A stretch of DNA of 7,685 nt from Paracoccaceae bacterium (GCA_024304875.1 JAMWZF010000141.1:1-7685), one strand, 5' to 3'; positions 1 through 5,426 are shown, counted from the first letter of the stretch. Made by a program: numbers and translations. The notes: generated by a model not told the origin, from the sequence alone.

Positions 1-53
1 GGGCGGGCATGGGGCAGGTCCGTGGGTTGCGGCGTTTCCCCTTGCCTAATCTC

Positions 54-69
54 GCGCCCGGCGGGGCGC
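54..69 (-). terminator. Possible terminator hairpin after idi
   Basis: A 6-bp GC stem (54-59 with 64-69) and a 4-base loop lie just past the idi stop codon on the minus strand. No T-run follows, so it is at best a weak or Rho-assisted terminator. I recognise no gene in the rest of bases 1-77. Confidence 0.3.
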
Positions 70-77
70 AACGCGCC

Positions 78-620
78 TCAGCAGCCCCTCTTCACCGCGC
101 CGAAGATCGCCTCGGCATGATGCTCAAGATAGATGCGCAGCCAGGGCGTGTAGTCGCCCGGCCGCCGCTGGGTCCGGGCGGTGAGGTCGTGCAGGTCGAC
201 CCAGGCGGTGTCCATGACCTCCTCGGGGTTCGGCGCGACGGCCAGTCCCTCGGGTGCGGCGGCGACGAAGATGTCGACCACCTCGTGCTCCACCATGCCG
301 CCGCCGACCTCGGCGCGGTACTCGACCCGGTCGCGGTGAGCGGGGTAGAGGCCGGTGATGCCCAGTTCCTGCGCCAGCCGCCGGACGGCACAGTCCGCCG
401 GGTCCTCGCCCCAGTGCGGATGGGTGCAGCAGGTGTTCGCCCAGAGGCCGGGGGTGTGGTATTTGCCCAGCGCCCGCCGCTGGATCAGGACCTGGCCGCC
501 GCGCACGACGAAGACACTCACCGCCATGTGCCTGCGTCCTTCGATGTGGACGGCGAGCTTGGGGGCCGGCACGAGGGTGTCGCCGTCGAAGGCGGGGATC
601 AATGTGTCGGCGTCGGTCAT
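78..620 (-). CDS. idi: Isopentenyl-diphosphate delta-isomerase, type I
   Basis: The 180-residue product should interconvert isopentenyl and dimethylallyl diphosphate, supplying starter units for carotenoids, quinones and (bacterio)chlorophyll side chains in the cytosol. Seen in the sequence: the Nudix-like type I signature NTCCTHPHWGE at residues 62-72, where C65 and H67 match the catalytic Cys and metal-ligand His of the family. H25 and H31 fit the N-terminal metal ligands, E111 and E113 fit the catalytic/metal glutamates, and EEVMDTAW (133-140) is the usual late motif. The length equals that of E. coli Idi (about 182). The ATG at 620 was chosen because the frame stays open upstream but that extension has no family resemblance. 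I see no clear Shine-Dalgarno sequence before it. The gene diverges from the cytochrome c2 gene. Such an enzyme often sits near photosynthesis genes in this order, but none is visible here. Confidence 0.93.
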   Translation of the reverse strand: MTDADTLIPAFDGDTLVPAPKLAVHIEGRRHMAVSVFVVRGGQVLIQRRALGKYHTPGLWANTCCTHPHWGEDPADCAVRRLAQELGITGLYPAHRDRVEYRAEVGGGMVEHEVVDIFVAAAPEGLAVAPNPEEVMDTAWVDLHDLTARTQRRPGDYTPWLRIYLEHHAEAIFGAVKRGC

Positions 621-743
621 GAAAGGGGCAGCAGCGGCATCCGTTGGCGATCCGGCTTGTCTATGGCATTCGGCCGCCCATGTCTCTGCTGCGTGAGGCG
701 GCAGCGACAACCCGCCCCAGCCGTTTGCCCGAGGATCCCGTCC
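621..743. promoter_or_regulatory. Divergent idi / cytochrome c2 intergenic region
   Basis: These 123 bases must hold the promoters of both divergent genes, but I find no convincing -35/-10 pair on either strand. An imperfect inverted repeat lies at 681-709: TGTC (681-684) with GACA (706-709), enclosing GCTGC (688-692) with GCAGC (701-705). It could be an operator or a 5' UTR hairpin of the cytochrome mRNA. I looked for the PpsR-type TGT-N12-ACA and Fnr-type TTGAT-N4-ATCAA patterns and did not see them. GAGGA at 731-735 is the likely ribosome binding site of the cytochrome gene. Confidence 0.35.
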
Positions 744-1190
744 ATGACCCGCCTGATCGCCGCGTTCATCCTGATGGCCACGCCCGTGCTGGCAGAGACG
801 CATGCCACCGGCGATGCCGCCGCGGGCGCCGACCAGTTCGCGCGCCAGTGCACCGCCTGCCATGTGGTCCGCAGCCCCGAGGGGCAGACCCTCGCCGGTC
901 GCAATGCCCAGACCGGACCGAACCTCCACGGCCTGGCGGGCCGGACCATCGGGGCGGCCGAAGGCTACCGCTATTCCGAGGCGATGGCGGCCCTCGGCGC
1001 GACGGGCGCCGTCTGGGAGGAGGCCGACTTCGTCGCCTACGTCCAGAACCCGACCGCCTGGCTACGCACGGCGCTGGGCGACCGCACGGCCCGGGGCAAG
1101 ATGGCCTACAAGGTGCGCGACCTTCAGGACGCCGTCGACATCTATGCCTATCTCGCCGCGCTCGCCCCCGAACCGGACGCAGGATCCTGA
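744..1190 (+). CDS. Cytochrome c2-type monoheme cytochrome c precursor
   Basis: This 148-residue product is a soluble class I c-type cytochrome that should shuttle electrons in the periplasm, for example from the bc1 complex to an oxidase or a reaction centre. Residues 1-17 form a signal peptide (hydrophobic core, probable cleavage after VLA). The heme site is CTACH (C36, C39, H40), and the sixth ligand is probably M120 in GKMAYK. The segment AGRNAQTGPNLHGLAGRTIG (51-70) and the Asn-Pro/Trp region near 102-106 closely match my memory of Rhodobacter cytochrome c2, which also has a similar length. The ATG at 744 was chosen because it begins the signal peptide and has GAGGA 8 bases upstream; the frame is open further upstream only as a shadow of idi. 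It is divergent from idi. The symbol cycA would fit if orthology were confirmed; a c550/c552-type paralogue is the alternative. Confidence 0.88.
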   Translation: MTRLIAAFILMATPVLAETHATGDAAAGADQFARQCTACHVVRSPEGQTLAGRNAQTGPNLHGLAGRTIGAAEGYRYSEAMAALGATGAVWEEADFVAYVQNPTAWLRTALGDRTARGKMAYKVRDLQDAVDIYAYLAALAPEPDAGS

Positions 1191-1219
1191 CGCCACGGGC
1201 AGAGGGTTAGTTCGGATCG

Positions 1220-1260
1220 GCCCGGCCGGGGGTGTGACCCCGCCGGGCGGTCAACCCGCC
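1220..1260 (+). terminator. GC-rich hairpins after the cytochrome gene
   Basis: An 11-bp stem with one bulged C (GCCCGGC/GCCGGGC plus GGGG/CCCC) spans 1220-1248 with a 6-base loop. A second, 5-bp hairpin (GGCGG 1246-1250 with CCGCC 1256-1260) shares three bases with its 3' arm. There is no T-run. The structure lies 30 bases past the cytochrome stop and upstream of the probable ahcY promoter, so I favour termination over an ahcY leader switch. It does not resemble the SAH riboswitch consensus as I know it. Confidence 0.4.
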
Positions 1261-1263
1261 ACG

Positions 1264-1292
1264 TTGCCCCCTTCGTGCCCCCCTGCTATCTG
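1264..1292 (+). promoter_or_regulatory. Probable sigma-70-type promoter of ahcY
   Basis: TTGCCC (1264-1269) and TATCTG (1287-1292) are separated by 17 bases. Transcription would start near 1299, giving a 5' leader of about 25 bases that contains AGAGGAAG (1312-1319) as the ribosome binding site, ending 4 bases before the ATG. The same hexamer pair recurs at 4405-4434. Read by eye only. Confidence 0.4.
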
Positions 1293-1323
1293 GCCGCAAA
1301 TGCGTGACACGAGAGGAAGCCCC

Positions 1324-2712
1324 ATGGCCAAGGATTACGTCGTCAAGGACATCGCTCTGGCCGGATACGGCCGCAAGGAACTCGACATCGCCGAGACCGA
1401 GATGCCGGGCCTGATGGCCTGCCGCGAGGAATTCGGCGGCACCAAGCCGCTGTCGGGCGCCCGCATCGTCGGCTCGCTGCACATGACGATCCAGACCGCG
1501 GTGCTGATCGAGACGCTCAAGGCGCTGGGCGCCGACGTGCGCTGGGCCTCGTGCAACATCTTCTCGACACAGGACCACGCCGCCGCCGCGATCGCCGAGG
1601 CCGGCATTCCCGTCTTCGCGGTGAAGGGACAGACGCTGGAAGAGCACTGGGACTACCTCGACAAGTCGTTCCAGTTCCCCGAGGGCGCGAACATGATCCT
1701 CGACGATGGCGGCGACGCGACCCTCTACGTCCTGCTGGGCGCCCGGGCAGAGGCGGGGGAAGAGATCATCCCCGTCCCGCGATCCGAGGAAGAAGAGGTC
1801 ATCAAGAAGCAGATCGCCAAGCGGATGGCCGAGAGCCCCGGCTGGTTCACCAGGACCCGCGACGCGATCAAGGGCGTGTCCGAGGAGACGACGACCGGCG
1901 TCCACCGCCTGTATGACCTGCACAAGAAGGGCAACCTGCCCTTCCCCGCGATCAACGTGAACGACAGCGTCACCAAGTCGAAGTTCGACAACAAGTACGG
2001 CTGCAAGGAAAGTCTCGTCGACGGCATCCGCCGCGCCACGGACACGATGATGGCCGGCAAGGTCGCCGTGGTCTGCGGCTACGGCGACGTGGGCAAGGGC
2101 TCGGCGGCATCCCTGTCGGGCGCCGGCGCCCGTGTCATCGTGACCGAGGCCGACCCGATCTGCGCCCTGCAGGCCGCGATGGACGGCTTCCAGGTCACGG
2201 TGCTGGAGGACGTGGTCGAAACCGCCGACATCTTCGTCACCACCACCGGCAACAAGGACGTGATCCGGATCGAGCACATGCGCGCGATGAAGGACATGGC
2301 GATCGTCGGCAACATCGGCCACTTCGACAACGAGATCCAGGTTGCCGCGCTCAAGAACCACAAGTGGACCAGGATCAAGGACCAGGTGGACATGATCGAG
2401 ATGCCGAACGGCAACCGGATCATCCTGTTGTCCGAAGGGCGTCTCCTGAACCTCGGCAATGCCACCGGCCACCCGTCCTTCGTGATGAGCGCCTCCTTCA
2501 CCAACCAGGTGCTGGCGCAGATCGAGCTCTGGACCAAGGGTGAGGAGTACAAGCCCGGCGTCTACATCCTGCCCAAGCACCTCGATGAGAAGGTCGCCCG
2601 GCTGCACCTCGGCCGGATCGGCGTGAAGCTGACCCAGCTGAAGCCCGAGCAGGCGGAGTACATCGGCGTGACGGTCGATGGGCCGTTCAAGCCCGAGCAT
2701 TATCGCTACTGA
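1324..2712 (+). CDS. ahcY: Adenosylhomocysteinase (SAH hydrolase)
   Basis: The 462-residue cytosolic, NAD-dependent enzyme cleaves S-adenosylhomocysteine to adenosine and homocysteine, removing the product inhibitor of methyltransferases. The N-terminal substrate domain shows SLHMTIQTAVLIETL (51-65) and WASCNIFSTQDHAAAAI (74-90). SEETTTGVHRLY lies at 186-197, and K218 with D-N in FDN (221-223) matches the catalytic set. The Rossmann segment CGYGDVGKG (251-259) binds NAD, and HPSFVMS lies at 383-389. The C-terminal tail ends KPEHYRY, carrying the conserved Lys (456) and Tyr (460) that reach into the neighbouring subunit's cofactor site. The acidic insert around 140-170 is usual in bacterial and plant forms and explains the length over the roughly 432-residue animal enzyme. 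The start at 1324 has a good ribosome binding site and matches the family N-terminus. A promoter-like sequence precedes it and a strong terminator follows, so it is probably monocistronic. A long open frame on the opposite strand is a codon-bias shadow. Confidence 0.98.
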   Translation: MAKDYVVKDIALAGYGRKELDIAETEMPGLMACREEFGGTKPLSGARIVGSLHMTIQTAVLIETLKALGADVRWASCNIFSTQDHAAAAIAEAGIPVFAVKGQTLEEHWDYLDKSFQFPEGANMILDDGGDATLYVLLGARAEAGEEIIPVPRSEEEEVIKKQIAKRMAESPGWFTRTRDAIKGVSEETTTGVHRLYDLHKKGNLPFPAINVNDSVTKSKFDNKYGCKESLVDGIRRATDTMMAGKVAVVCGYGDVGKGSAASLSGAGARVIVTEADPICALQAAMDGFQVTVLEDVVETADIFVTTTGNKDVIRIEHMRAMKDMAIVGNIGHFDNEIQVAALKNHKWTRIKDQVDMIEMPNGNRIILLSEGRLLNLGNATGHPSFVMSASFTNQVLAQIELWTKGEEYKPGVYILPKHLDEKVARLHLGRIGVKLTQLKPEQAEYIGVTVDGPFKPEHYRY

Positions 2713-2733
2713 GCGGGCAGCAAACCGATCACG

Positions 2734-2771
2734 ATGGGTCGCGCCGTGCAGGTGGCGCGACCCATTTGCGT
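2734..2771 (+). terminator. Intrinsic terminator of ahcY
   Basis: A perfect 12-bp stem (ATGGGTCGCGCC at 2734-2745 with its complement at 2754-2765) and an 8-base loop are followed by a T-rich stretch, TTGCGTTT. It starts 21 bases after the ahcY stop. Confidence 0.85.
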
Positions 2772-2963
2772 TTCGGCATGTCGAAAAAAGTTCCCTGCCG
2801 TTGGCGGGTTGATCGGGTCTGACCTTGCGTCTCGGCAGATTCCCGCGATGCCGCGATGACGCTTTGAGCGACGATCGGCACCTGCATCGCCCGATCCCTG
2901 TCCGGCGCCGAAAGGGTCCCTAAGTCGGAGGTCATACACGTGATCCGTAAGGAGGACACAGAG
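2772..2963 (+). other. Upstream region of the PRC-barrel gene
   Basis: These 192 bases contain no gene I can support. A weak CGGCA/TGCCG inverted repeat lies at 2774-2800. No convincing promoter was found; TAAGTC at 2921-2926 and TTGATC at 2809-2814 are isolated candidates. AAGGAGGA at 2949-2956 is a strong ribosome binding site, 7 bases before the ATG at 2964. A GTG at 2940 also has GGAGG (2926-2930) ahead of it and would add eight residues, but it fits the signal peptide less well. Confidence 0.5.
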
Positions 2964-3782
2964 ATGACAACCCTGACCAAATTGATGACTGGCGCTGCTG
3001 TCGCCGCGCTTCTTGCCGGCCCGACCTTCGCCCAGGAGACCGCGACCGAAGAGCCGACGACCGAGGAAACCACGACCGAAGACGGCATGGTCGCCGATGA
3101 CGGCGCCACGATGGACGACGGCGCGATGGAAGCCACCACTGTCGACGAAGACGCGGCGGTCGGCGATGATGCGATGACCGACGGCGCCATGACGGATGGC
3201 GCGGCGGACCAGGAGCTGGCGCCGGAGGCCGACATGGGCTTTGCCAGCCTTGAAGAGATGACCGTCGGCGATCTGCTCGGCATGGTGGTCCACAGCCCCG
3301 ACGACGAGCGCATCGGCGAGATCGACTACGTTGTCGTGCCCGCCGCCGGCCCGCAGGGCGTGATCGGCATCGGCGGCTTCCTCGGCCTCGGTGAATACAC
3401 CGTCGCCATCCCGCTCGAAGACTTCGAGCTGCGCGAGGACGGCACGTCCCTGCTTTTGGCCACTGACAAGGAAGCGCTGAAGGAGCTGCCCGAGTTCGAC
3501 GAAAGCGGCGTCGAGGGTCTGCCCGACGAAACGCCCCTGGCGTCGATCATGCAGGCCTCTGCCGAAGGCGAAGATGACATGAGCACCGATGCCGACGCCA
3601 ATGCCGGCACCGACGCGGAGGCCGGGGCCGATGCCGAGGCGGGCGCCGAGGCGGACATGGACGCCGAGGCCGAAACCGACATGGGCGCGGAAGCCGACGC
3701 GGACACGGCCGCCGACACCGAGGTGGACGCCGAGGCCGAAGTCGAGACCGATGCCGAGGTCGAGACCGAAGAGTCCAACTGA
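2964..3782 (+). CDS. Secreted acidic PRC-barrel domain protein
   Basis: The 272-residue product has a clear signal peptide (1-23, cleavage after TFA), so it should act in the periplasm or outside the cell. Residues 24-95 are a low-complexity Thr/Glu/Asp/Ala/Met linker. Residues about 97-178 form a PRC-barrel-like domain: MTVGDLLGMVVHSPDDERIGEIDYVVV, then a Gly-rich IGIGGFLGLGEYTVAIPLEDFEL strand pair. Residues 200-272 are an Ala-Glu-Asp tail of degenerate repeats. No Lys or Arg occurs at 24-115 or 174-272, and the whole precursor has only five basic residues, so it is exceptionally acidic. PRC barrels (as in photosynthetic reaction centre subunit H and RimM) are small beta domains used for binding; they are common in secreted alphaproteobacterial proteins of unknown role. 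The start was chosen for the strong ribosome binding site. It stands alone between terminators. Function unknown; cation binding or envelope stress roles are only guesses. Confidence 0.85.
   Translation: MTTLTKLMTGAAVAALLAGPTFAQETATEEPTTEETTTEDGMVADDGATMDDGAMEATTVDEDAAVGDDAMTDGAMTDGAADQELAPEADMGFASLEEMTVGDLLGMVVHSPDDERIGEIDYVVVPAAGPQGVIGIGGFLGLGEYTVAIPLEDFELREDGTSLLLATDKEALKELPEFDESGVEGLPDETPLASIMQASAEGEDDMSTDADANAGTDAEAGADAEAGAEADMDAEAETDMGAEADADTAADTEVDAEAEVETDAEVETEESN
3586..3779 (+). repeat. Degenerate in-frame repeat coding the acidic tail
   Basis: The 3' end of the PRC-barrel gene is built from GCC/GAC/GAG/GAA codons in short degenerate units. A 17-base exact direct repeat occurs at 3658-3674 and 3724-3740, 66 bases apart, and an 11-base repeat at 3741-3751 and 3759-3769, 18 bases apart. 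Both offsets are multiples of three, so unit gain or loss would keep the frame. Confidence 0.7.
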
Positions 3783-3798
3783 CCCTGAGGGTTCCCCT

Positions 3799-3826
3799 GT
3801 GGTCCCCATGCTCCCTTGGGGACCAC
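3799..3826 (+). terminator. First of two tandem hairpins after the PRC-barrel gene
   Basis: A perfect 9-bp stem (GTGGTCCCC 3799-3807 with GGGGACCAC 3818-3826) and a 10-base loop are followed by CTTCCC. It begins 16 bases past the stop codon. The T-run is poor. Confidence 0.5.
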
Positions 3827-3835
3827 CTTCCCAAG

Positions 3836-3864
3836 GCAAGGGCGCGCAGCTTGCGCGCCCTTGC
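3836..3864 (+). terminator. Second tandem hairpin after the PRC-barrel gene
   Basis: A perfect 13-bp stem (3836-3848 with 3852-3864) closes on a 3-base loop. It is very stable but is followed by TGACTCC rather than a T-run. Together with the hairpin nine bases upstream it probably ends the transcript or protects its 3' end. Confidence 0.55.
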
Positions 3865-3931
3865 TGACTCCGCCTCCCTGAAACCGTTCCTCCCGCACCT
3901 GGCGACGCCATCTCGGCGACCCGGGCGTCAG

Positions 3932-3970
3932 GTTTTTCTTTACCGCTTGATTCGCTTTCTCTTACGTTCT
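3932..3970 (+). promoter_or_regulatory. AT-rich promoter region of the DUF2853 gene
   Basis: This pyrimidine- and AT-rich stretch stands out from its GC-rich surroundings 50 to 90 bases before the gene. Candidate elements are TTACCG (3940-3945) and TACGTT (3963-3968) with 17-base spacing, or a CTTGATT (3946-3952) upstream element of another sigma factor. I cannot decide between them. GGGAG at 4006-4010 is the ribosome binding site. Confidence 0.3.
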
Positions 3971-4019
3971 GGTCACCCCCCGAAACGCGGGGAACCGGAA
4001 CAGATGGGAGACCAGAATA

Positions 4020-4361
4020 ATGGGCAAGCGGGACGATCTGATCGCCAAGTACGCCGAAGACCTCGAGAATAAATGCGGGATGACGCCGGACATGGATCTT
4101 CTGACGAAGGTGACCATCGCCTGCGGTCCGTCGATCTACAACGCAGATGCCTCGACCATCGCGGCCAGCCAGAAACACGAGCTGGAGACGGTAAAGGACA
4201 ACTTTCTGGTCAAGAAGCTCGGCCTCAAGGACGGGCCGGAGCTGATGGACGCCCTGAACTCGGTGATCGAGACCTATGGTAAATCCGAGCGGAACAAGTA
4301 CCGCGCCGTGATCTACTACATGCTCACCAAGCATTTCGGGAAGGAAAAGGTCTACGGCTGA
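4020..4361 (+). CDS. DUF2853 family small cytosolic protein
   Basis: This 113-residue, charged protein has no signal peptide or membrane segment. I recognise it as DUF2853, a family common in Rhodobacterales, from the start MGKRDDLIAKYAEDL (1-15), the block MDLLTKVTIACGPSIYNADA (25-44), FLVKKLGL near 62-69 and the end YYMLTKHFGKEKVYG. Its length matches the family as I remember it. It looks mostly helical. The molecular function is unknown to me, and its neighbours give no clue, since it appears to be transcribed alone from its own AT-rich promoter region. The start at 4020 is the only good one: it has GGGAG nine bases upstream and matches the conserved N-terminus. Downstream there is no terminator until 4511, so its mRNA may run through the candidate small RNA locus. 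Confidence 0.9.
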   Translation: MGKRDDLIAKYAEDLENKCGMTPDMDLLTKVTIACGPSIYNADASTIAASQKHELETVKDNFLVKKLGLKDGPELMDALNSVIETYGKSERNKYRAVIYYMLTKHFGKEKVYG

Positions 4362-4404
4362 GGCCGACCTTGCCTATTTGAACCAAATTGCGGTCGCTTC
4401 GGGT

Positions 4405-4434
4405 TTGCCCGGAGGCGGCCCCTTGCGTTATCTG
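4405..4434 (+). promoter_or_regulatory. Promoter-like sequence in the DUF2853 / DUF1761 gap
   Basis: TTGCCC (4405-4410) and TATCTG (4429-4434) are spaced by 18 bases, and GGCC follows the -10 element, as at the probable ahcY promoter. No annotated gene lies downstream on this strand. Predicted transcription start is near 4441. Confidence 0.35.
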
Positions 4435-4451
4435 GCCCCATTCGAGCCAGT

Positions 4452-4508
4452 ATGGCCGGACCGACATTCAGACGCGTGTGGTGGCCCGTGAGGGAGCACG
4501 CGGGGTGA
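4452..4508 (+). CDS. Possible 18-residue peptide with Trp-Trp pair
   Basis: The frame MAGPTFRRVWWPVREHAG starts at an ATG about 11 bases after the predicted transcription start and stops one base before the terminator stem. Two adjacent TGG codons (4479-4484) sit just past the 5' arm of the internal hairpin, as in Trp leader peptides. However, no good ribosome binding site precedes it and no trp gene follows on this strand. It may be chance. Confidence 0.15.
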   Translation: MAGPTFRRVWWPVREHAG

Positions 4509-4509
4509 G

Positions 4510-4547
4510 AATGGGGTCCCGGCCATGCCGTCCGGGACCCCATTTTT
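4510..4547 (+). terminator. Strong intrinsic terminator, probably bidirectional
   Basis: A perfect 13-bp stem (4510-4522 with 4532-4544) and a 9-base loop are followed by TTTCC on the plus strand, with five T bases in all counting the last paired one. On the minus strand it begins 6 bases past the DUF1761 stop but is followed only by TCTCACC, so it is a weaker terminator in that direction. Confidence 0.85.
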
Positions 4548-4550
4548 CCG

Positions 4551-4964
4551 TCAGATCGCTGCTGGCGCTGCGAGGAAGAAGGTCAGCACCGCCCCGATGA
4601 CCCCGCAGCCGAAGATCGCGTAGCCGGCGTCGATCGCTGTCAGGGCAAAGGGCCGCCCGGTGTAGGCGTTGTTGATCATGATCCAGGGGCTGATGAAGAA
4701 GGCCCCGATGCCGAGGCCGGAGACCAGCCCCTTGCCGAAGGTGAAGATGCCGGACCCGACGAAGGTGTGACGCATCATTCCCGCCACGATGACCATGGCC
4801 AGAGCCGAAAGCAAATAGGGCAGCGCGCTGTCCCCCTCGGGCCGGCCGTTCGGCCCCACCTTGAGCCCCGCCGCCGCCATCCACGGTTTCGACAGCGCCA
4901 TGTACCAGACCGCGCCGAAGATCCATCCGGCCAGCGCGGCCACCAGAACGCCCACAAATCCCAT
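4551..4964 (-). CDS. DUF1761 family inner-membrane protein
   Basis: The 137-residue product is a small integral membrane protein. I see four likely membrane segments, at about residues 3-24, 48-64, 79-100 and 113-133. The pattern of an N-terminal GWIFGAVWYMALSKPWMAA, a short polar loop and a HTFVGSGIFTFGKGL segment fits the DUF1761 family, whose function is unknown. I chose ATG at 4964 because GGAGGG lies 4 bases upstream of it; a GTG at 4979 would add five residues but overlaps that ribosome binding site and has none of its own. It is the last gene of the tsaD-gpsA-EVE cluster, 39 bases after the EVE stop, so co-transcription is likely. Nothing in the sequence points to a substrate or partner. 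Confidence 0.82.
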   Translation of the reverse strand: MGFVGVLVAALAGWIFGAVWYMALSKPWMAAAGLKVGPNGRPEGDSALPYLLSALAMVIVAGMMRHTFVGSGIFTFGKGLVSGLGIGAFFISPWIMINNAYTGRPFALTAIDAGYAIFGCGVIGAVLTFFLAAPAAI

Positions 4965-5003
4965 CGGTCCCTCCACCACAGGTTTCGGGAAAAATCTGCC
5001 AGA

Positions 5004-5426
5004 TCAGTCCGGTTTTGTCGCGCCCATTTCGCAGACCGCGCGCCACTCGGCCTCGGTTACCGGCTGGACCGACAGGCGGGTGTTGTTGACGAGGACCATG
5101 TCCTTGAGCCGTGGATCGGCCTTGCAGTCGTCCAGCGTCACGGGCTGCTCGAAAGGCCGCACCGCCTTGATGTCGACGCACTCCCACCGGTCGTCGTCGG
5201 TGGTGCTGTCGGGATGCGCCTCGGCGATGACCTCGACGATGCCGACCACGGCCTTCTCCTTCTGGGAGAGGTAGAAGAACCCGCGGTCTCCGACCTTCAT
5301 CTCGCGCATGAAGTTGCGGGCCTGGTAGTTGCGCACGCCGTCCCATTCCTCGCCCTCGTCGCCCTTGGCGACCTGTTGGTCCCAGGACCAGGTCGAGGCC
5401 TCGGATTTGAACAGCCAGTAGCGCAT
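5004..5426 (-). CDS. EVE domain-containing protein
   Basis: The 140-residue protein is essentially a single EVE domain, a PUA-like fold that other EVE proteins use to bind modified nucleobases. It resembles the THYN1/YTH-related bacterial group: MRYWLFKSEASTWSWDQ (1-17), WDGVRNYQARNFMR (28-41), GFFYLS (49-54), VGIVEV (61-66) and the late block VNNTRLSVQPVTEAEW (113-128). The aromatic residues W28, Y34 and F50-Y52 are candidates for the base pocket. There is no signal peptide, so it is cytosolic. Its ATG directly follows the TAG stop of gpsA, and its AAGGAGGA ribosome binding site (5431-5438) lies inside the last gpsA codons, implying translational coupling. Placement after the tRNA-modification gene tsaD suggests, but does not prove, an RNA ligand. 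Confidence 0.92.
   Translation of the reverse strand: MRYWLFKSEASTWSWDQQVAKGDEGEEWDGVRNYQARNFMREMKVGDRGFFYLSQKEKAVVGIVEVIAEAHPDSTTDDDRWECVDIKAVRPFEQPVTLDDCKADPRLKDMVLVNNTRLSVQPVTEAEWRAVCEMGATKPD

Larger units (their letters stand above)
4441..4547 (+). ncRNA. Candidate small RNA of about 105 nt
   Basis: A transcript from the promoter-like sequence just upstream would end at the strong terminator at 4510-4547. It could fold into a small hairpin (GCCA 4446-4449 with TGGC 4453-4456), a second hairpin (CGCGTG 4473-4478 with CACGCG 4497-4502) and the terminator stem. GGCCGGACC (4454-4462) could alternatively pair, with one bulge, with 4515-4524 inside the terminator. It may also be released from the 3' UTR of the DUF2853 mRNA. 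I do not recognise it as a known RNA family. An 18-codon reading frame lies inside it. This is inference from layout only. Confidence 0.35.

Noticed and set aside
9..743. Long N-terminal extension of the cytochrome c2 frame
   Set aside because: It is antisense to idi, and the signal peptide and ribosome binding site place the true start at 744.
1191..1323. SAH or SAM riboswitch upstream of ahcY
   Set aside because: The conserved core of the SAH riboswitch, as I know it, is absent, and a probable promoter close to the gene leaves only a leader of about 25 bases.
1207..2700. 497-codon open frame antisense to ahcY
   Set aside because: It mirrors ahcY codon bias in GC-rich DNA. The translation is Asp/His/Val/Leu-rich low-complexity protein with no recognisable domain, and ahcY is certain.
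3326..3898. Minus-strand Ser/Ala repeat protein
   Set aside because: The Ser-Ala repeats are the reverse complement of the GCC/GAC/GAG repeat codons of the acidic tail, not an independent gene.
3991..4001. Two GGAAC motifs resembling an EcfG -35 element
   Set aside because: The matching -10 element would fall at or inside the DUF2853 start codon, leaving no room for a leader or ribosome binding site.
2706..4334. 542-codon minus-strand frame across the PRC-barrel and DUF2853 genes
   Set aside because: It runs antisense to two supported genes and through terminator hairpins. Its product is Gly/Val/Arg/His repeats mirroring the acidic repeat tail.
4381..4460. tRNA-like sequence with TTCGAGCC
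   Set aside because: The bases flanking the apparent T-loop (4441-4448) do not form a T-stem, and no anticodon or acceptor arm can be drawn.
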